Assembly: GCF_900240295.1 (NCBI RefSeq)
Contig: NZ_OEQB01000004.1
Location: forward strand, 62,001-126,000
DNA from: Megasphaera vaginalis (ex Bordigoni et al. 2020)
GTDB taxonomy: Bacteria; Bacillota; Negativicutes; Veillonellales; Megasphaeraceae
Direction of reading: 5' to 3'
Length of the DNA: 64,000 nt
In this document: positions 27,094-36,395 of the stretch, one piece after another
Numbering within the stretch: position 1 is the stretch's first letter
Layout of the letters: each line of letters starts with the position of its first letter
Notes under the pieces: model-generated
What the model was told of the DNA's origin: nothing
Databases searched by the model: none
The model's input: only the letters and a program-made list of their open reading frames with translations
Program-made: the position numbers and the translations under genes

Positions 27094-28662
27094 ATGGCAG
27101 GAATATCGGAAGCGTTGAAACGGGATCTGATCGCAGATTTGCCTGTTTTCAAAGAAAATACAAGAAAATTTTATGCAAAGGAAATCGCCGTTAATCAGTA
27201 CAAAGGCCTGTCCGGTCCATTCGGCAGTTACGCTGAACGCGGCGCCGCTACGGGCATGTCGCGGTGGCGTTTTCCGGCCGGCATTATCAATCATGGGCAA
27301 CTGTCTTTTCTGGCTGCAGCTATTCGGCGGTATCATTTAACGGATATTCATTTTACGACAGGTGAATCGATACAGTTCCATCACTTGGACGGAGATACGA
27401 TTGTCCGTCTTTTTCAGGAATGTTATGACCACGGTATTTATAACCGCGGCGGCGGCGGAGACCATCCGCGAAATGTTGTCGCGCCTCCGTTGCGCGGCAT
27501 TGATCCGACGGAAACCTGGGATATTTCTCCTTACGTAACGGCGGCTTCCGAATACAGTTTGACCTTAGTCAAAGGGATAAGGCTTCCCAGAAAATTAAAA
27601 AATGCTTTTTCCAGCGGCGCAGATAACCGGGCTCATGTGACCTATAAAGATATGGGATTTAAAGGACTGGACGACGGTACGTTCGATATTTTTGCCGCCG
27701 GCGGCTTGGGACCGAATCCCAAAATGGGCGTTCAAGTTGGCAGTCACGTAGATCCGGGAGAAATTTTGTACTACATCAAGGCGATGGCCATGCTGTTTTC
27801 TACGTACGGAGATTACAACAAAAGAAGTCATGCCCGTACGCGGTATTTGCAGGAGATTCTCGGCGGCGCAGACGCATTCAGAGAAAAATTTTTGACATTC
27901 TTGCAAAAAACAAAAGAGACGGAGAAGTTGACGATTGATCCGGCGTTGTATTGCCATGCCGTCCATAAAACGGGCGTGCCTGACGATACGCTTAGCGGGT
28001 ACCGGGTGGGAAGACAGAAACAGGAAGGACTGTATTATGTCCTGTACCATCCGACCGGCGGCAATCCGGCGCAGGCCGATTTCCTGTCTTTGTTGGATTA
28101 CCTCAGCACGCTGGCGGAAACGGAAATACGATTGTCTCCCGATGAGGGCGCGTACATTGTCAATCTGACGGCCGATGAAGCTCGGCAGGTCCTCGCGCTG
28201 ACAGAAGACGGTGCGAAAAATTCCTTTGAAGCATCCGTGTCCTGTATTGGCGCGGCCGTTTGCCAGGTGGGCCTGCAAGACTCGCAGGGCCTTTTGGGAA
28301 AGATAGTTGCGGCTGTTAAGGCTTCCGGCATCGACTCATCCGTCTTACCGCAACTGCGCATTTCCGGCTGCCCTTCGTCGTGCGGCGCACATCAGGCCGG
28401 CACGATCGGGTTTTACGGTTTCGTGAAGAAAACGGTTGACGGCATGGTGCCGGCCTTTGTCCTGACGACGGGCGGATCGGAACGATTCGGCAGCGAAAAA
28501 TTTGGAGAAAAAGCGGCTGTCATTGCGGCAACAGAGATTCCCGCATTTATCGTCAACCTTGCCGGCCGATTGAAAAGAGACGGCGCTGTTGATTTTTCCT
28601 CCTGGCTGCAGGCGCACGAAGACGACTTTTTATTGCTGGCGAAAGAATTTGAAGCAAAGTAA
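27094..28662 (+). CDS. Siroheme nitrite/sulfite reductase family protein (copy 1)
   Basis: A 522-residue protein. N-terminal ferredoxin-like half (QYKGLSGPFGSYAERG, FTTGESIQFHHL) and the siroheme/[4Fe-4S] cysteine set in SCIGAAVCQVG and ISGCPSSCGAHQ, spaced C-x5-C and C-x3-C. The family reduces nitrite to ammonium or sulfite to sulfide; which applies is not clear. The ATG at 27094 has AAAGGAG upstream; an earlier ATG at 27073 would bury that site. A homologous gene lies opposite, end to end. Confidence 0.85.
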   Translation: MAGISEALKRDLIADLPVFKENTRKFYAKEIAVNQYKGLSGPFGSYAERGAATGMSRWRFPAGIINHGQLSFLAAAIRRYHLTDIHFTTGESIQFHHLDGDTIVRLFQECYDHGIYNRGGGGDHPRNVVAPPLRGIDPTETWDISPYVTAASEYSLTLVKGIRLPRKLKNAFSSGADNRAHVTYKDMGFKGLDDGTFDIFAAGGLGPNPKMGVQVGSHVDPGEILYYIKAMAMLFSTYGDYNKRSHARTRYLQEILGGADAFREKFLTFLQKTKETEKLTIDPALYCHAVHKTGVPDDTLSGYRVGRQKQEGLYYVLYHPTGGNPAQADFLSLLDYLSTLAETEIRLSPDEGAYIVNLTADEARQVLALTEDGAKNSFEASVSCIGAAVCQVGLQDSQGLLGKIVAAVKASGIDSSVLPQLRISGCPSSCGAHQAGTIGFYGFVKKTVDGMVPAFVLTTGGSERFGSEKFGEKAAVIAATEIPAFIVNLAGRLKRDGAVDFSSWLQAHEDDFLLLAKEFEAK

Positions 28663-28754
28663 CGTTGACGTCTTCTGCCGATATTAAGTATACGATAGAC
28701 AAAATTCAAAAATTTTTCAATATAAACTATCGATAAATTTGATAAGTATTATTC

Positions 28755-28792
28755 AACAATGGATCCGCTTTTTGACGGATCCATTGTTTTTA
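28755..28792. terminator. Bidirectional terminator between the two siroheme reductases
   Basis: Perfect 13-bp arms (28755-28767 and 28776-28788) followed by TTTT. It stands between the convergent genes ending at 28662 and 28897; the rest of that 234-base gap shows no gene. Confidence 0.85.
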
Positions 28793-28896
28793 TATGGAAA
28801 CGATCGGGAGACAGCGTTGCATCGGAATATGAAAAACGCTGCTCCGTCGAACGATTGTCAGCGTGTCGGCGAGGAGCAGCGTACAAGGCGGTATCT

Positions 28897-30441
28897 CTAC
28901 GCGAAAGTCATGACGAGATCAGCGAATGCGGTCTCGTGGTCAGCGTACCAAGCGGCAAAGGGTTTGTTTTCTTTATTCAGAAGACAGGCCAGCGCTTCCA
29001 AAAAAAGAGGCAGATTTTTTTCCGTCATAATGCCGATTTCTTGAGAAAACCGTTCTTCCCCTTGTTCATAGGAGCCGTTGACGAGGACGGCAAACGCCGG
29101 CTGCGGACTGTCGTCAATACGTTTTACGGCGCCGCGCAGGCCGATGGCGCCGATCTGTTGCGTGCCACAGGAAAAGTGGCAGCCCGACAAATGCATTTTC
29201 GGCAAAAATTTCGTGTCGATCTTTCTGTCACGAAGGGTGGTGATGAGCGTATGCAGCAGCGTCTGGGAATCGCGTATACCCATTTGACAGATAGCGGCTC
29301 CGATGCAGGAGACGGAGCTTTCAAAATCGTCGTTTGCGTTGTCCGCGGCTGTCAGCGCCGCGACGTGTTCCGCTTCCGCAGCGGTCAGATTGACGATATA
29401 CAGGGATTGGTCCGAATTGATTCGGATTTCCGCGTCCTGTATTGCGGCGAGGTAATCGCAGAGGGAAAGCAACGTTTCCCGCTGCGGTTCGCCGCATAAG
29501 GGTTTGTAATTGATATAATAGAGCCCTTTTTGCTTTTGGGCTTTTATCCGCCTGTTTTTCGGCGCCTGTCCGTCAGCTCCTTCTTTAGCAAGGGGAACCG
29601 CTTTTTCGGCATGAGGAAAGGTCTTCTTTTGGGAAAGGGCCAGGAAGGTTTGGAAAAGAGCGATAAATTTGTCCTGACCGAGGCTGGCGGGGAGATAGCG
29701 ACTTCTGGCTCTGGAATGGATCTTTCGCTCGCCGTAACGACTGTAAAGAGCGAGCATGGCATCCAGGTAGCGGAGGCAGTCGTCGCCGTCTATGTGCGTA
29801 CCGACGCGGATGCCGCGTTGCGGATTGGGGCCGAGACCGCCGGCGGCATATACGTCGAAAGTGCCGTCACGATTGGCTGTAAATCCCAGATCCCGCAGGG
29901 TGGCGTGACTTTCATTGTCCGCGCCATTGGTGAAGGCGATCTTGAACTTGCGCGGCAAGTCCAGTTCAAAAAAGTGATCATATTGATATTGCTGCGCCAA
30001 ATCGACGTAGGGGCTGATGTCCAGATATTCATTTTTGTCGACGCCGCGGAGCGGACTCGCCGTAATACTGCTGAAGTGATCGCCGCCGCTGCCGAGACAG
30101 TACACGCCGTGAGCCGGACTTTCCTGGAAAATCGATAAAATTGATTTTCCCGAAAGGTGATGGAACTGTATCGATTGTCCCGTCGTCAAATGAATTTTTT
30201 CGATGGCATATTTTCTGATGGCAGACGCCACATAGAGAAGCTGTTCTTTCGCGAGTTTGCCTGACAAAAAGCGAAGTCGCACCATTGCCCGTTCTCCGCC
30301 GCGCTCGGCATAACTGCCGAAGGAACCGGAAATGCCTTTGTATTGGATCGGCGCCATTTCTTTATGGAAAAAGGCGTCACAATTTTCTTTAAAAAAGGGA
30401 AATGCTTTTTGACTGATTTCTGCAACATACGTATTTTTCAT
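28897..30441 (-). CDS. Siroheme nitrite/sulfite reductase family protein (copy 2)
   Basis: A 514-residue paralogue of the gene at 27094-28662. IQYKGISGSFGSYAERGG, LTTGQSIQFHHL, FTNGADNESHATLRDLGF and the cysteine motifs SCIGAAICQMG and LSGCHFSCGTQQ align along the whole length, clearly diverged. Iron-sulfur and siroheme ligands are retained, so it should be active. GGAG lies just before the ATG. It is convergent with copy 1 and 36 bases downstream of the gpsA-like gene on the same strand. Confidence 0.85.
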   Translation of the reverse strand: MKNTYVAEISQKAFPFFKENCDAFFHKEMAPIQYKGISGSFGSYAERGGERAMVRLRFLSGKLAKEQLLYVASAIRKYAIEKIHLTTGQSIQFHHLSGKSILSIFQESPAHGVYCLGSGGDHFSSITASPLRGVDKNEYLDISPYVDLAQQYQYDHFFELDLPRKFKIAFTNGADNESHATLRDLGFTANRDGTFDVYAAGGLGPNPQRGIRVGTHIDGDDCLRYLDAMLALYSRYGERKIHSRARSRYLPASLGQDKFIALFQTFLALSQKKTFPHAEKAVPLAKEGADGQAPKNRRIKAQKQKGLYYINYKPLCGEPQRETLLSLCDYLAAIQDAEIRINSDQSLYIVNLTAAEAEHVAALTAADNANDDFESSVSCIGAAICQMGIRDSQTLLHTLITTLRDRKIDTKFLPKMHLSGCHFSCGTQQIGAIGLRGAVKRIDDSPQPAFAVLVNGSYEQGEERFSQEIGIMTEKNLPLFLEALACLLNKENKPFAAWYADHETAFADLVMTFA

Positions 30442-30477
30442 AAAAATACTCCTTATCGACCATCATGAAACCGGCGG

Positions 30478-31437
30478 TCATTCTTTTTTTATGGAACGCA
30501 GGAAGAGCTGATTCAGTTCGTCAAAGGGATTTTTTTTGTCGTGGACGATTTCATATACAGTACGGCTGATCGGCAGTTCTATGTCGTATTGCCGCGACAG
30601 GTCCATGAGCGCTTCCGCCGTATAAACGCCTTCTGCCAACTTGCCGAAAGGCTTGCCGCTGATAAAGTCTTCGCCGAAACGGCGGTTATTGCTGTGCCTG
30701 GAAAAAAGAGTCGCTTCATAGTCGCCCAGATGACTGAGACCGTAAACGCTCATGGCGTTGCCGCCCATGGCCTTGATCAAACAGGCCAGTTCATGTGTTC
30801 CTCTGGCCATGAGCGCTCCTTTGAGACTGCTGTAACCGACACCGTCAAGCATGCCGGCAGCGATTCCCATGACATTTTTTGCAGCGGCGCCGATCTCGAC
30901 GCCCAACAAGTCGGAGCCGTAATAAAAGCGGATGAGGGATCCTGAAAAGATGTTGACCAACATTTTCGTCAGCTCTTTATTTTTAGAGGCCATGAGCATG
31001 CAGTTTGGCATGCCGTTAATAAAATCTTCCACATGGCCGGGACCGACCCAGACGGAACAGGGAACCTGGGGTCCCAATTCCTCTTCAAATACCGTTGAAA
31101 GCCGTTTACCGCTGCCCGTTTCCAAACCTTTCATAGCCAGAATAAAGGGCATTCGCAGCGCGTTGCCGCTCCCTTTTAACTGACTTGTAAAGGCGCGCAG
31201 CTGCTGTGCGCTGATCGAAATGATACAGATATCGGCGCCTTGCAATGCTGCCGCCAGGTCGGATGTCAGCCTGATATCGGGCGGCAGCTGTAAATAATCA
31301 TTTTTTCGCGTTGCTATCAGCTCCTGCAGGCGAGCGGAACCGCAGCGACCCCACAGGGTGACATGATGTCCGAGGGAATGGGCGTACCAAGCGTGAAAAG
31401 AACCCCAGCGGCCGCAGCCCAGGACGGTAATATTCAT
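30478..31437 (-). CDS. gpsA: NAD(P)-dependent glycerol-3-phosphate dehydrogenase-like protein
   Basis: A 319-residue protein of GpsA length. The nucleotide motif is VLGCGRWGSF; the active-site region VEIGAAAKNVMGIAAGMLDG contains the catalytic Lys, and ALMARGTHEL matches the GpsA ALxTRGxxE block. It interconverts dihydroxyacetone phosphate and glycerol-3-phosphate for phospholipid synthesis. GPGHVEDF in place of the usual GPSHAEE and the bulky R/W/F after GCG are atypical, so a divergent GpsA paralogue is possible. It lies upstream of siroheme copy 2. Confidence 0.78.
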   Translation of the reverse strand: MNITVLGCGRWGSFHAWYAHSLGHHVTLWGRCGSARLQELIATRKNDYLQLPPDIRLTSDLAAALQGADICIISISAQQLRAFTSQLKGSGNALRMPFILAMKGLETGSGKRLSTVFEEELGPQVPCSVWVGPGHVEDFINGMPNCMLMASKNKELTKMLVNIFSGSLIRFYYGSDLLGVEIGAAAKNVMGIAAGMLDGVGYSSLKGALMARGTHELACLIKAMGGNAMSVYGLSHLGDYEATLFSRHSNNRRFGEDFISGKPFGKLAEGVYTAEALMDLSRQYDIELPISRTVYEIVHDKKNPFDELNQLFLRSIKKE

Positions 31438-31509
31438 AGTCGGACCTCCTTTTCTTGTTTTATTTATTATAGCATAGTGAAAAAAACGACAACGATCTTC
31501 AGCATAAAA

Positions 31510-32424
31510 TTATTTTTCACACGTGGAACGTTGAGTGTAATTGTCAGTTATTCTATATTTTTCAACTTCTTGCTGTAGTAACGATTTAAATTTCTTTATT
31601 AGAGGAATCGTCTTTTTATCGGCAAAATGGTTGGTTAGGACAAATCCTTTTCTTTCCGGAGGCGGCGTTGATATTTTATATATTTGCAGAGGAATTTCTT
31701 TTTGTAATATGGCAATATTGCTTTCCTGCATAATTGTCCAGTATGGTTTTGATAGAAAAATATCTTTTAAAACATTATAAGAATCTACTTCTATTCTGGG
31801 GCTGCGGTTTTTAAATACCTTGTCATGCCAATGTTGAAACTCATCATTCCATTTTTGATAAATTTCCTGGTTAGGATCCAAAGAAGCAACATCAATGGTT
31901 TCAATGGGATTAGGAGACGAACAGTATCGAATGGCAAAATATTTCTGCGAAAAGATAGGATCACAAAAGACACTTTCTTTTTCTTTGAACGAAGATACGA
32001 TAGCTAAATCCAATTTCTTTTTTGAGATTAACGTATAGGCATCTTCTGTTTGATAAGTATACAGTGAATACGAAATGTCGTAGTTGTCAGCTATAATTTT
32101 GCAGACATTGCATACCAACGGGAATTGATAACTGGAAATAGAGGTTATGTTGAGATTACTGGAAATTACCGTTGATTCGCCTTGCAGCGTATTGTAAATT
32201 TCAAAAAATTTTTTGGCACTTTTTAAAAATATTTCCCCTCTACGCGTTAGTTCTATTTGCTGTTTTCCCTTTTCACGAATCAGTAAAGAATAACCGAGTA
32301 TATTCTCTAATTGCTGTATTCTATTGGAAATAGTAGGTTGTGTTTTATAAAGAATTTCTGATGCTCGTGTCAAATTTTTCACTTCGCTAATAACAATAAA
32401 TGTCTCTATTAATTGATAATCCAT
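31510..32424 (-). CDS. LysR-family transcriptional regulator
   Basis: A 304-residue protein. Residues 1-60 are the LysR winged helix (MDYQLIETFIVISEVKNLTR, ASEILYKTQPTISNRIQQLE); the rest is the periplasmic-binding-protein-like sensor domain. It is AT-rich like the two genes on its right and divergent from them, with a perfect palindrome in between, so it very probably controls the PLP-enzyme/symporter pair. Confidence 0.92.
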   Translation of the reverse strand: MDYQLIETFIVISEVKNLTRASEILYKTQPTISNRIQQLENILGYSLLIREKGKQQIELTRRGEIFLKSAKKFFEIYNTLQGESTVISSNLNITSISSYQFPLVCNVCKIIADNYDISYSLYTYQTEDAYTLISKKKLDLAIVSSFKEKESVFCDPIFSQKYFAIRYCSSPNPIETIDVASLDPNQEIYQKWNDEFQHWHDKVFKNRSPRIEVDSYNVLKDIFLSKPYWTIMQESNIAILQKEIPLQIYKISTPPPERKGFVLTNHFADKKTIPLIKKFKSLLQQEVEKYRITDNYTQRSTCEK

Positions 32425-32483
32425 TTTAATAATATTCTCCTTTTTTTTAATATCTTATCATAAAATATAAAATATTTTCATAT

Positions 32484-32533
32484 TAATTAAAATAAAAATC
32501 AATTTTTATTTTAATTATAAGGTGACGTATAAT
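32484..32533. promoter_or_regulatory. Perfect inverted repeat and promoter in the LysR divergent region
   Basis: Two 16-base arms (32484-32499 and 32502-32517) are exact reverse complements separated by CA. They overlap the -35 position of a rightward promoter whose -10 is TATAAT at 32528-32533. Placement between a LysR gene and its divergent neighbour fits an operator, although the arms are only A/T apart from the C in the 2-base gap. Confidence 0.6.
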
Positions 32534-32613
32534 CGTGATAATAAAAAATGATTTTATGCGATATATAAAATTGTTTTTTTGCATCTTCATAAAAAATGAA
32601 TGGAGGAATGATT

Positions 32614-33891
32614 ATGTTAAAATTTAGAGAAAATTTTTTTAGTTGTGAAGAATTAAGAGAGATAAGAAAAAAATTTAAATATGTAGAAAAAGATATTCAT
32701 GGCAACAAGAGATTGTTTTTTGATAATGCAGGCGGTTCCCTTCGCTTAATAAGGGCGAGTGATCGATTTAAAGAAATAGATGAAATTCCTGATGCATCAG
32801 AACATACAAATAAAGTGGCGCTTGAGTTGTTGGACATTGAGAACCAGGGAAGAGCTAATATGCGTATGTTTTTTAATGCCAAACGGGGAACGATTGCAAC
32901 AGGGTATACGGCTTCCCAGTTGATGATGGAGGCAGTCAGAATTATCAGTGGTTATGTGAAAGGAACGAACTGTGTCACAACTATTTTGGAACATCCGTCG
33001 TCATTTGATGCTATGAAAATGTATGCAGAGAAATATGGAAGAGAGTTAAGGATTGCCAAGGCAAATAAAGAAACGGGGGGAATTGATCCTTCTTCCATAT
33101 TGTCATTGATTGATCGGGATACAGCTATTTTAAGTGTTATGTCGGCTTCAAATATATCAGGATATATCATGGATATAAATACTATTTTTACGGAAGCGCG
33201 TAAAATTAATCCGAATATAATTATTATTAGTGATGCCGTACAACATGCTCCTCACGGTTTTTTGGACCCCGAAAAATTTGATATTGATGTAATGAATATT
33301 GCGCCTTATAAATTTTTTGGTATTAGAGGGTTTTCTATCATGTACCTTTCTGATCGGGTATCTACGCTGACACATCATCGCTTATTGGGGAAAGCGTCTG
33401 ATGATTGGGAAATAGGTAGTCCCGGTACAGGACATTTTGCGGCATTTTCAGAAATTATGGATTATGTCTGTTTTCTCGGTAAGAAAAAAAATCAGGATGA
33501 AACGGACAGAAGAAAATTATTTGAAGCAGGCATGACACGTATTGCTAATCATGAAAGAGCCATTCTGGAATTAATGCTTGAAGGAAATGATTCGACAGAA
33601 GGTCTTCGATATATAAAAGGTATAAAGGTAAAAATGGATGATAAGGACCTTATGCACAGAGATCTGATCATAGGAATAGAATTTTTAAATATGGATTGTA
33701 AATCTGCAAGAGATGAATTGGACAAGAGAGGTGTAATTGCTTTTGAAAGAGCAAATGACAGCATTTATTCCAAGCGCATGGTAGAACAGTTTGATTCTGA
33801 AGGAATGGTGCGTATTTCTCCTCTTCATGTGAATACACCGGAGGAAATTGAACAATTTTTGCAGATAGTTAAAGAAATTTCTCTATTATAG
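32614..33891 (+). CDS. Class V PLP-dependent aminotransferase / lyase family protein
   Basis: A 425-residue protein of the cysteine-desulfurase/isopenicillin-N-epimerase superfamily. RLFFDNAGGSLRL opens it; the PLP Asp/His region is ISDAVQHAPHG and the Schiff-base lysine is K233 in APYKFFGIRG. No cysteine-bearing desulfurase loop is obvious, so desulfurase, epimerase or lyase activity cannot be decided. The ATG at 32614 is chosen from GGAGG about eight bases upstream. It is followed 27 bases later by an amino-acid/dicarboxylate symporter; a joint role in using an imported amino acid is inferred. Codons are A/T-rich compared with the flanks. Confidence 0.75.
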   Translation: MLKFRENFFSCEELREIRKKFKYVEKDIHGNKRLFFDNAGGSLRLIRASDRFKEIDEIPDASEHTNKVALELLDIENQGRANMRMFFNAKRGTIATGYTASQLMMEAVRIISGYVKGTNCVTTILEHPSSFDAMKMYAEKYGRELRIAKANKETGGIDPSSILSLIDRDTAILSVMSASNISGYIMDINTIFTEARKINPNIIIISDAVQHAPHGFLDPEKFDIDVMNIAPYKFFGIRGFSIMYLSDRVSTLTHHRLLGKASDDWEIGSPGTGHFAAFSEIMDYVCFLGKKKNQDETDRRKLFEAGMTRIANHERAILELMLEGNDSTEGLRYIKGIKVKMDDKDLMHRDLIIGIEFLNMDCKSARDELDKRGVIAFERANDSIYSKRMVEQFDSEGMVRISPLHVNTPEEIEQFLQIVKEISLL

Positions 33892-33918
33892 AAGGGTGAA
33901 TCTAAGGGAGGAAATAGT

Positions 33919-35136
33919 ATGAACAATATTAAATTAGGATTAGGCACACAAATACTGATGGGTATTATTGTTGGCTTTATCTTGGGTTTTTCTTCTCCGG
34001 CGTTAACGAAACTTTTGTCACCGTTAGGTACAGTCTTTTTAAGAATGTTAAAAATGCTGATTGTTCCTCTTGTCTTTTTCAGCATTACTAACGGTATTTG
34101 TAAAATGGGAAATGTCAAACAGCTGGTAACTGTAGGGGGCAGATTCATGCTGTATATTGTCGTCACTTCCGGTCTTTGCGCTGCTTTGGGAGCGCTAGTC
34201 GGCATGGGAATCAATCTGGGTGGCGGAACAACGGAATTTTTAATGGACGGTGCTCAAGTAAAAAATGTTGATTATAATTTTATTAATAATGTTGTTTCAT
34301 GGTTTCCTGAGAATATTGTTGATGCTATGGTGAAACAAGATATGTTACAAATTATCGTATTTGCAATGTTTCTTGGTGTTGCAATTTTATCTTTAGGGAA
34401 AAAAGTGGAATCAGTAGTTAAGCTTATTGACAATTGTACGGATATTATGCTGAAAATTACTGATTTTGTTATTGCTTTTTCGCCTGTCGGCATTGCATCA
34501 TTAATGGCTACAATGGTAACGACAATTTCCGGCGCAACGGTTAAAGATGTTATTGCTTTGATTGTTGCTGATTACGTTACGGCGATTTTTGTTCTTATCG
34601 TCATGTATCCGTTGATTTTAAAAGTGTTGGCAGGATTGGGACCTATTACGTTTTTTAGAAAAATTACGGAACCGATGATTGTTGCCGTTACGACGACGTC
34701 ATCGGCGGCAACCTTACCGGTATCACTGCGGACAGTAGGAACGAAATTGGGGATTCCAGAAAATATTTATGGTTTTACATTACCCTTAGGGAATACTTGT
34801 GGCATGAACGGCTTTGCCATATTTATAGGATTGTGTTGTGTTTTTTGCTCTCATATATATGGTATAGAAATTACGTTTGCCAAGATGATATTATACATAT
34901 TTTTAGGTATTATTTTGTCCATCGGCGCTGCCGGTGTCAAAGGGGCGGGAATCGTCATGAGTACGGTTTTGTTGCAGGCCTTAGGAATGCCGCTTTCCGT
35001 AATACCAATCATCGCTGCAATTTGGCCGGTAATAGATCCTGCGCACACCTTGTTGAATAATACCAGTGATATTGTAGGTACGGCCGTTATTGCCAAAAGA
35101 CTTGGAAAAATGGATATGAGTACATATGAGCAATAA
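33919..35136 (+). CDS. Dicarboxylate/amino acid:cation symporter (DAACS family)
   Basis: A 405-residue membrane protein of the GltP/SstT type. MLKMLIVPLVFFSITNGI, SSAATLPVSLRTVGTKLG and PLGNTCGMNG (the family usually has NMDG) match the transport core, including the two hairpin loops. It imports glutamate, aspartate, serine/threonine or C4-dicarboxylates with Na+ or H+. AGGGAGG precedes the ATG. It pairs with the PLP enzyme upstream. Confidence 0.9.
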   Translation: MNNIKLGLGTQILMGIIVGFILGFSSPALTKLLSPLGTVFLRMLKMLIVPLVFFSITNGICKMGNVKQLVTVGGRFMLYIVVTSGLCAALGALVGMGINLGGGTTEFLMDGAQVKNVDYNFINNVVSWFPENIVDAMVKQDMLQIIVFAMFLGVAILSLGKKVESVVKLIDNCTDIMLKITDFVIAFSPVGIASLMATMVTTISGATVKDVIALIVADYVTAIFVLIVMYPLILKVLAGLGPITFFRKITEPMIVAVTTTSSAATLPVSLRTVGTKLGIPENIYGFTLPLGNTCGMNGFAIFIGLCCVFCSHIYGIEITFAKMILYIFLGIILSIGAAGVKGAGIVMSTVLLQALGMPLSVIPIIAAIWPVIDPAHTLLNNTSDIVGTAVIAKRLGKMDMSTYEQ

Positions 35137-35192
35137 AAATATTAAACGACGAATGAATTTAAAATGACGAACGAGTCATTAGGCGACTAAAA

Positions 35193-35235
35193 AAGACTGA
35201 GTTCTGTGTTGAACAGGGCTCAGCCTTTTTTATTT
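35193..35235 (+). terminator. Terminator of the PLP-enzyme/symporter operon
   Basis: Stem 35197-35207 with 35213-35223 (11 pairs including two G-T wobbles), five-base loop, then CCTTTTTTATTT. Confidence 0.8.
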
Positions 35236-35361
35236 ATCTTTGATTCGGTAGAAGTTGTAATCATAAATGACTGCATTGTTCGGATGTTGTTTTAAGAAAC
35301 TGTATCCAATATAGGATAGATAGAGTCGATGAAAATACCTTTTCGCTTTATCGTTGCGGTT
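35230..35361 (-). pseudogene. Possible remnant of a decayed gene (C-terminal fragment)
   Basis: A stop-to-stop minus-strand frame of 43 residues without a start codon reads like the end of a real protein (KRYFHRLYLSYIG, SFLKQHPNNAVIYDYNFYR). Other frames here are broken. I do not recognise the family; the gap otherwise holds nothing. Weak call at the right edge of the AT-rich island. Confidence 0.2.
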
Positions 35362-35394
35362 TTATCCGAATAAATGCGTCTTTTGTTCATGATA

Positions 35395-36393
35395 TTACTG
35401 CAATACGTCGATAATGGATCGGCAATATTCTTCTGTCATTGCTTTTCCGCCCAGATCCGGTGTCAGCGTCATACCGGCAGAGAGAACGGTATCGACGGCA
35501 CGGCGTATTCTGGCCGCCGTTTCCGTATCGCCGATATGGTCGAGGAGCATACATGCCGACCAGAGCAGTGCTGTCGGGTTGGCAATATGTTTTCCCGCAA
35601 TATCGGGGGCGCTGCCGTGAACGGCTTCAAACATGGCGTAGTCTTTGCCGAGGTTCATGGAAGGCAAGAGGCCGAGACCGCCGATGAGGCCGCTCGTCAA
35701 ATCGGAGATGATGTCGCCGTATAGGTTCGGCGTCACGATGATGTCAAAGGTTTCCGGGCGCATGACAAGCTGCATGCAGACGTTGTCGACGATCTTGTCG
35801 TCACTTTCGACGGCAGGGAATTCTTTGGCGATATCATGGAAAACGGAAAGAAAGAGTCCGTCGCTCATTTTCAGTATATTGGCCTTATGGACGCAAGTCA
35901 CCTTTTTACGGCCGTTTTTTACGGCGTAAGCGAAGGCGTCGCGGATGATCCGTTCGCTGGCTTTGCGGGTAATGATTTTCGTCGCGTGGATCGTATCGGC
36001 GTCAATCGCCTGTTCTACGCCGACGTAGAGATCTTCCGTGTTTTCACGGAAGGTGACGATGTCAACGTTTGGGAACGGCGTTTTGACGGCTGCGTTGGCC
36101 TTGGCAGGACGGATATTCGCATAAAGATCGTATTTGTTGCGCAAGGTGACATTAAGAGAACGGAAGCCTTTACCGATAGGCGTCGTGATCGGCGATTTCA
36201 GGAGAAGGCGCGTTTTTTCAAAAGAGGCGAAAGCGGCGTCGGGGATCAAGGCGCCGTTTCGTTCGTATTCGGCAGCACCGACGTTAAAAAACTCGTAGTC
36301 CAAATCGGCATGGGCCTGCTGTAAGATCGCAATGACGGCGTCCGTAATTTCCGGTCCGATGCCGTCGCCTTTAAATACGGTGATGGTTTTCAT
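35395..36393 (-). CDS. icd: NAD(P)-dependent isocitrate dehydrogenase (isocitrate/isopropylmalate family)
   Basis: A 332-residue beta-decarboxylating dehydrogenase. FKGDGIGPEI opens it; TFRENTEDLYVGVE is the isocitrate-type substrate motif, followed by HKANILKMSDG, NLYGDIISDLTSGL, and GSAPDIAGKHIANPTA. It converts isocitrate to 2-oxoglutarate. Short length and the region after GSAPDIAG suggest the NAD-linked type. It lies two bases after citrate synthase on the same strand, so the two are co-transcribed for glutamate precursor synthesis. Confidence 0.88.
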   Translation of the reverse strand: MKTITVFKGDGIGPEITDAVIAILQQAHADLDYEFFNVGAAEYERNGALIPDAAFASFEKTRLLLKSPITTPIGKGFRSLNVTLRNKYDLYANIRPAKANAAVKTPFPNVDIVTFRENTEDLYVGVEQAIDADTIHATKIITRKASERIIRDAFAYAVKNGRKKVTCVHKANILKMSDGLFLSVFHDIAKEFPAVESDDKIVDNVCMQLVMRPETFDIIVTPNLYGDIISDLTSGLIGGLGLLPSMNLGKDYAMFEAVHGSAPDIAGKHIANPTALLWSACMLLDHIGDTETAARIRRAVDTVLSAGMTLTPDLGGKAMTEEYCRSIIDVLQ

Positions 36394-36395
36394 TT

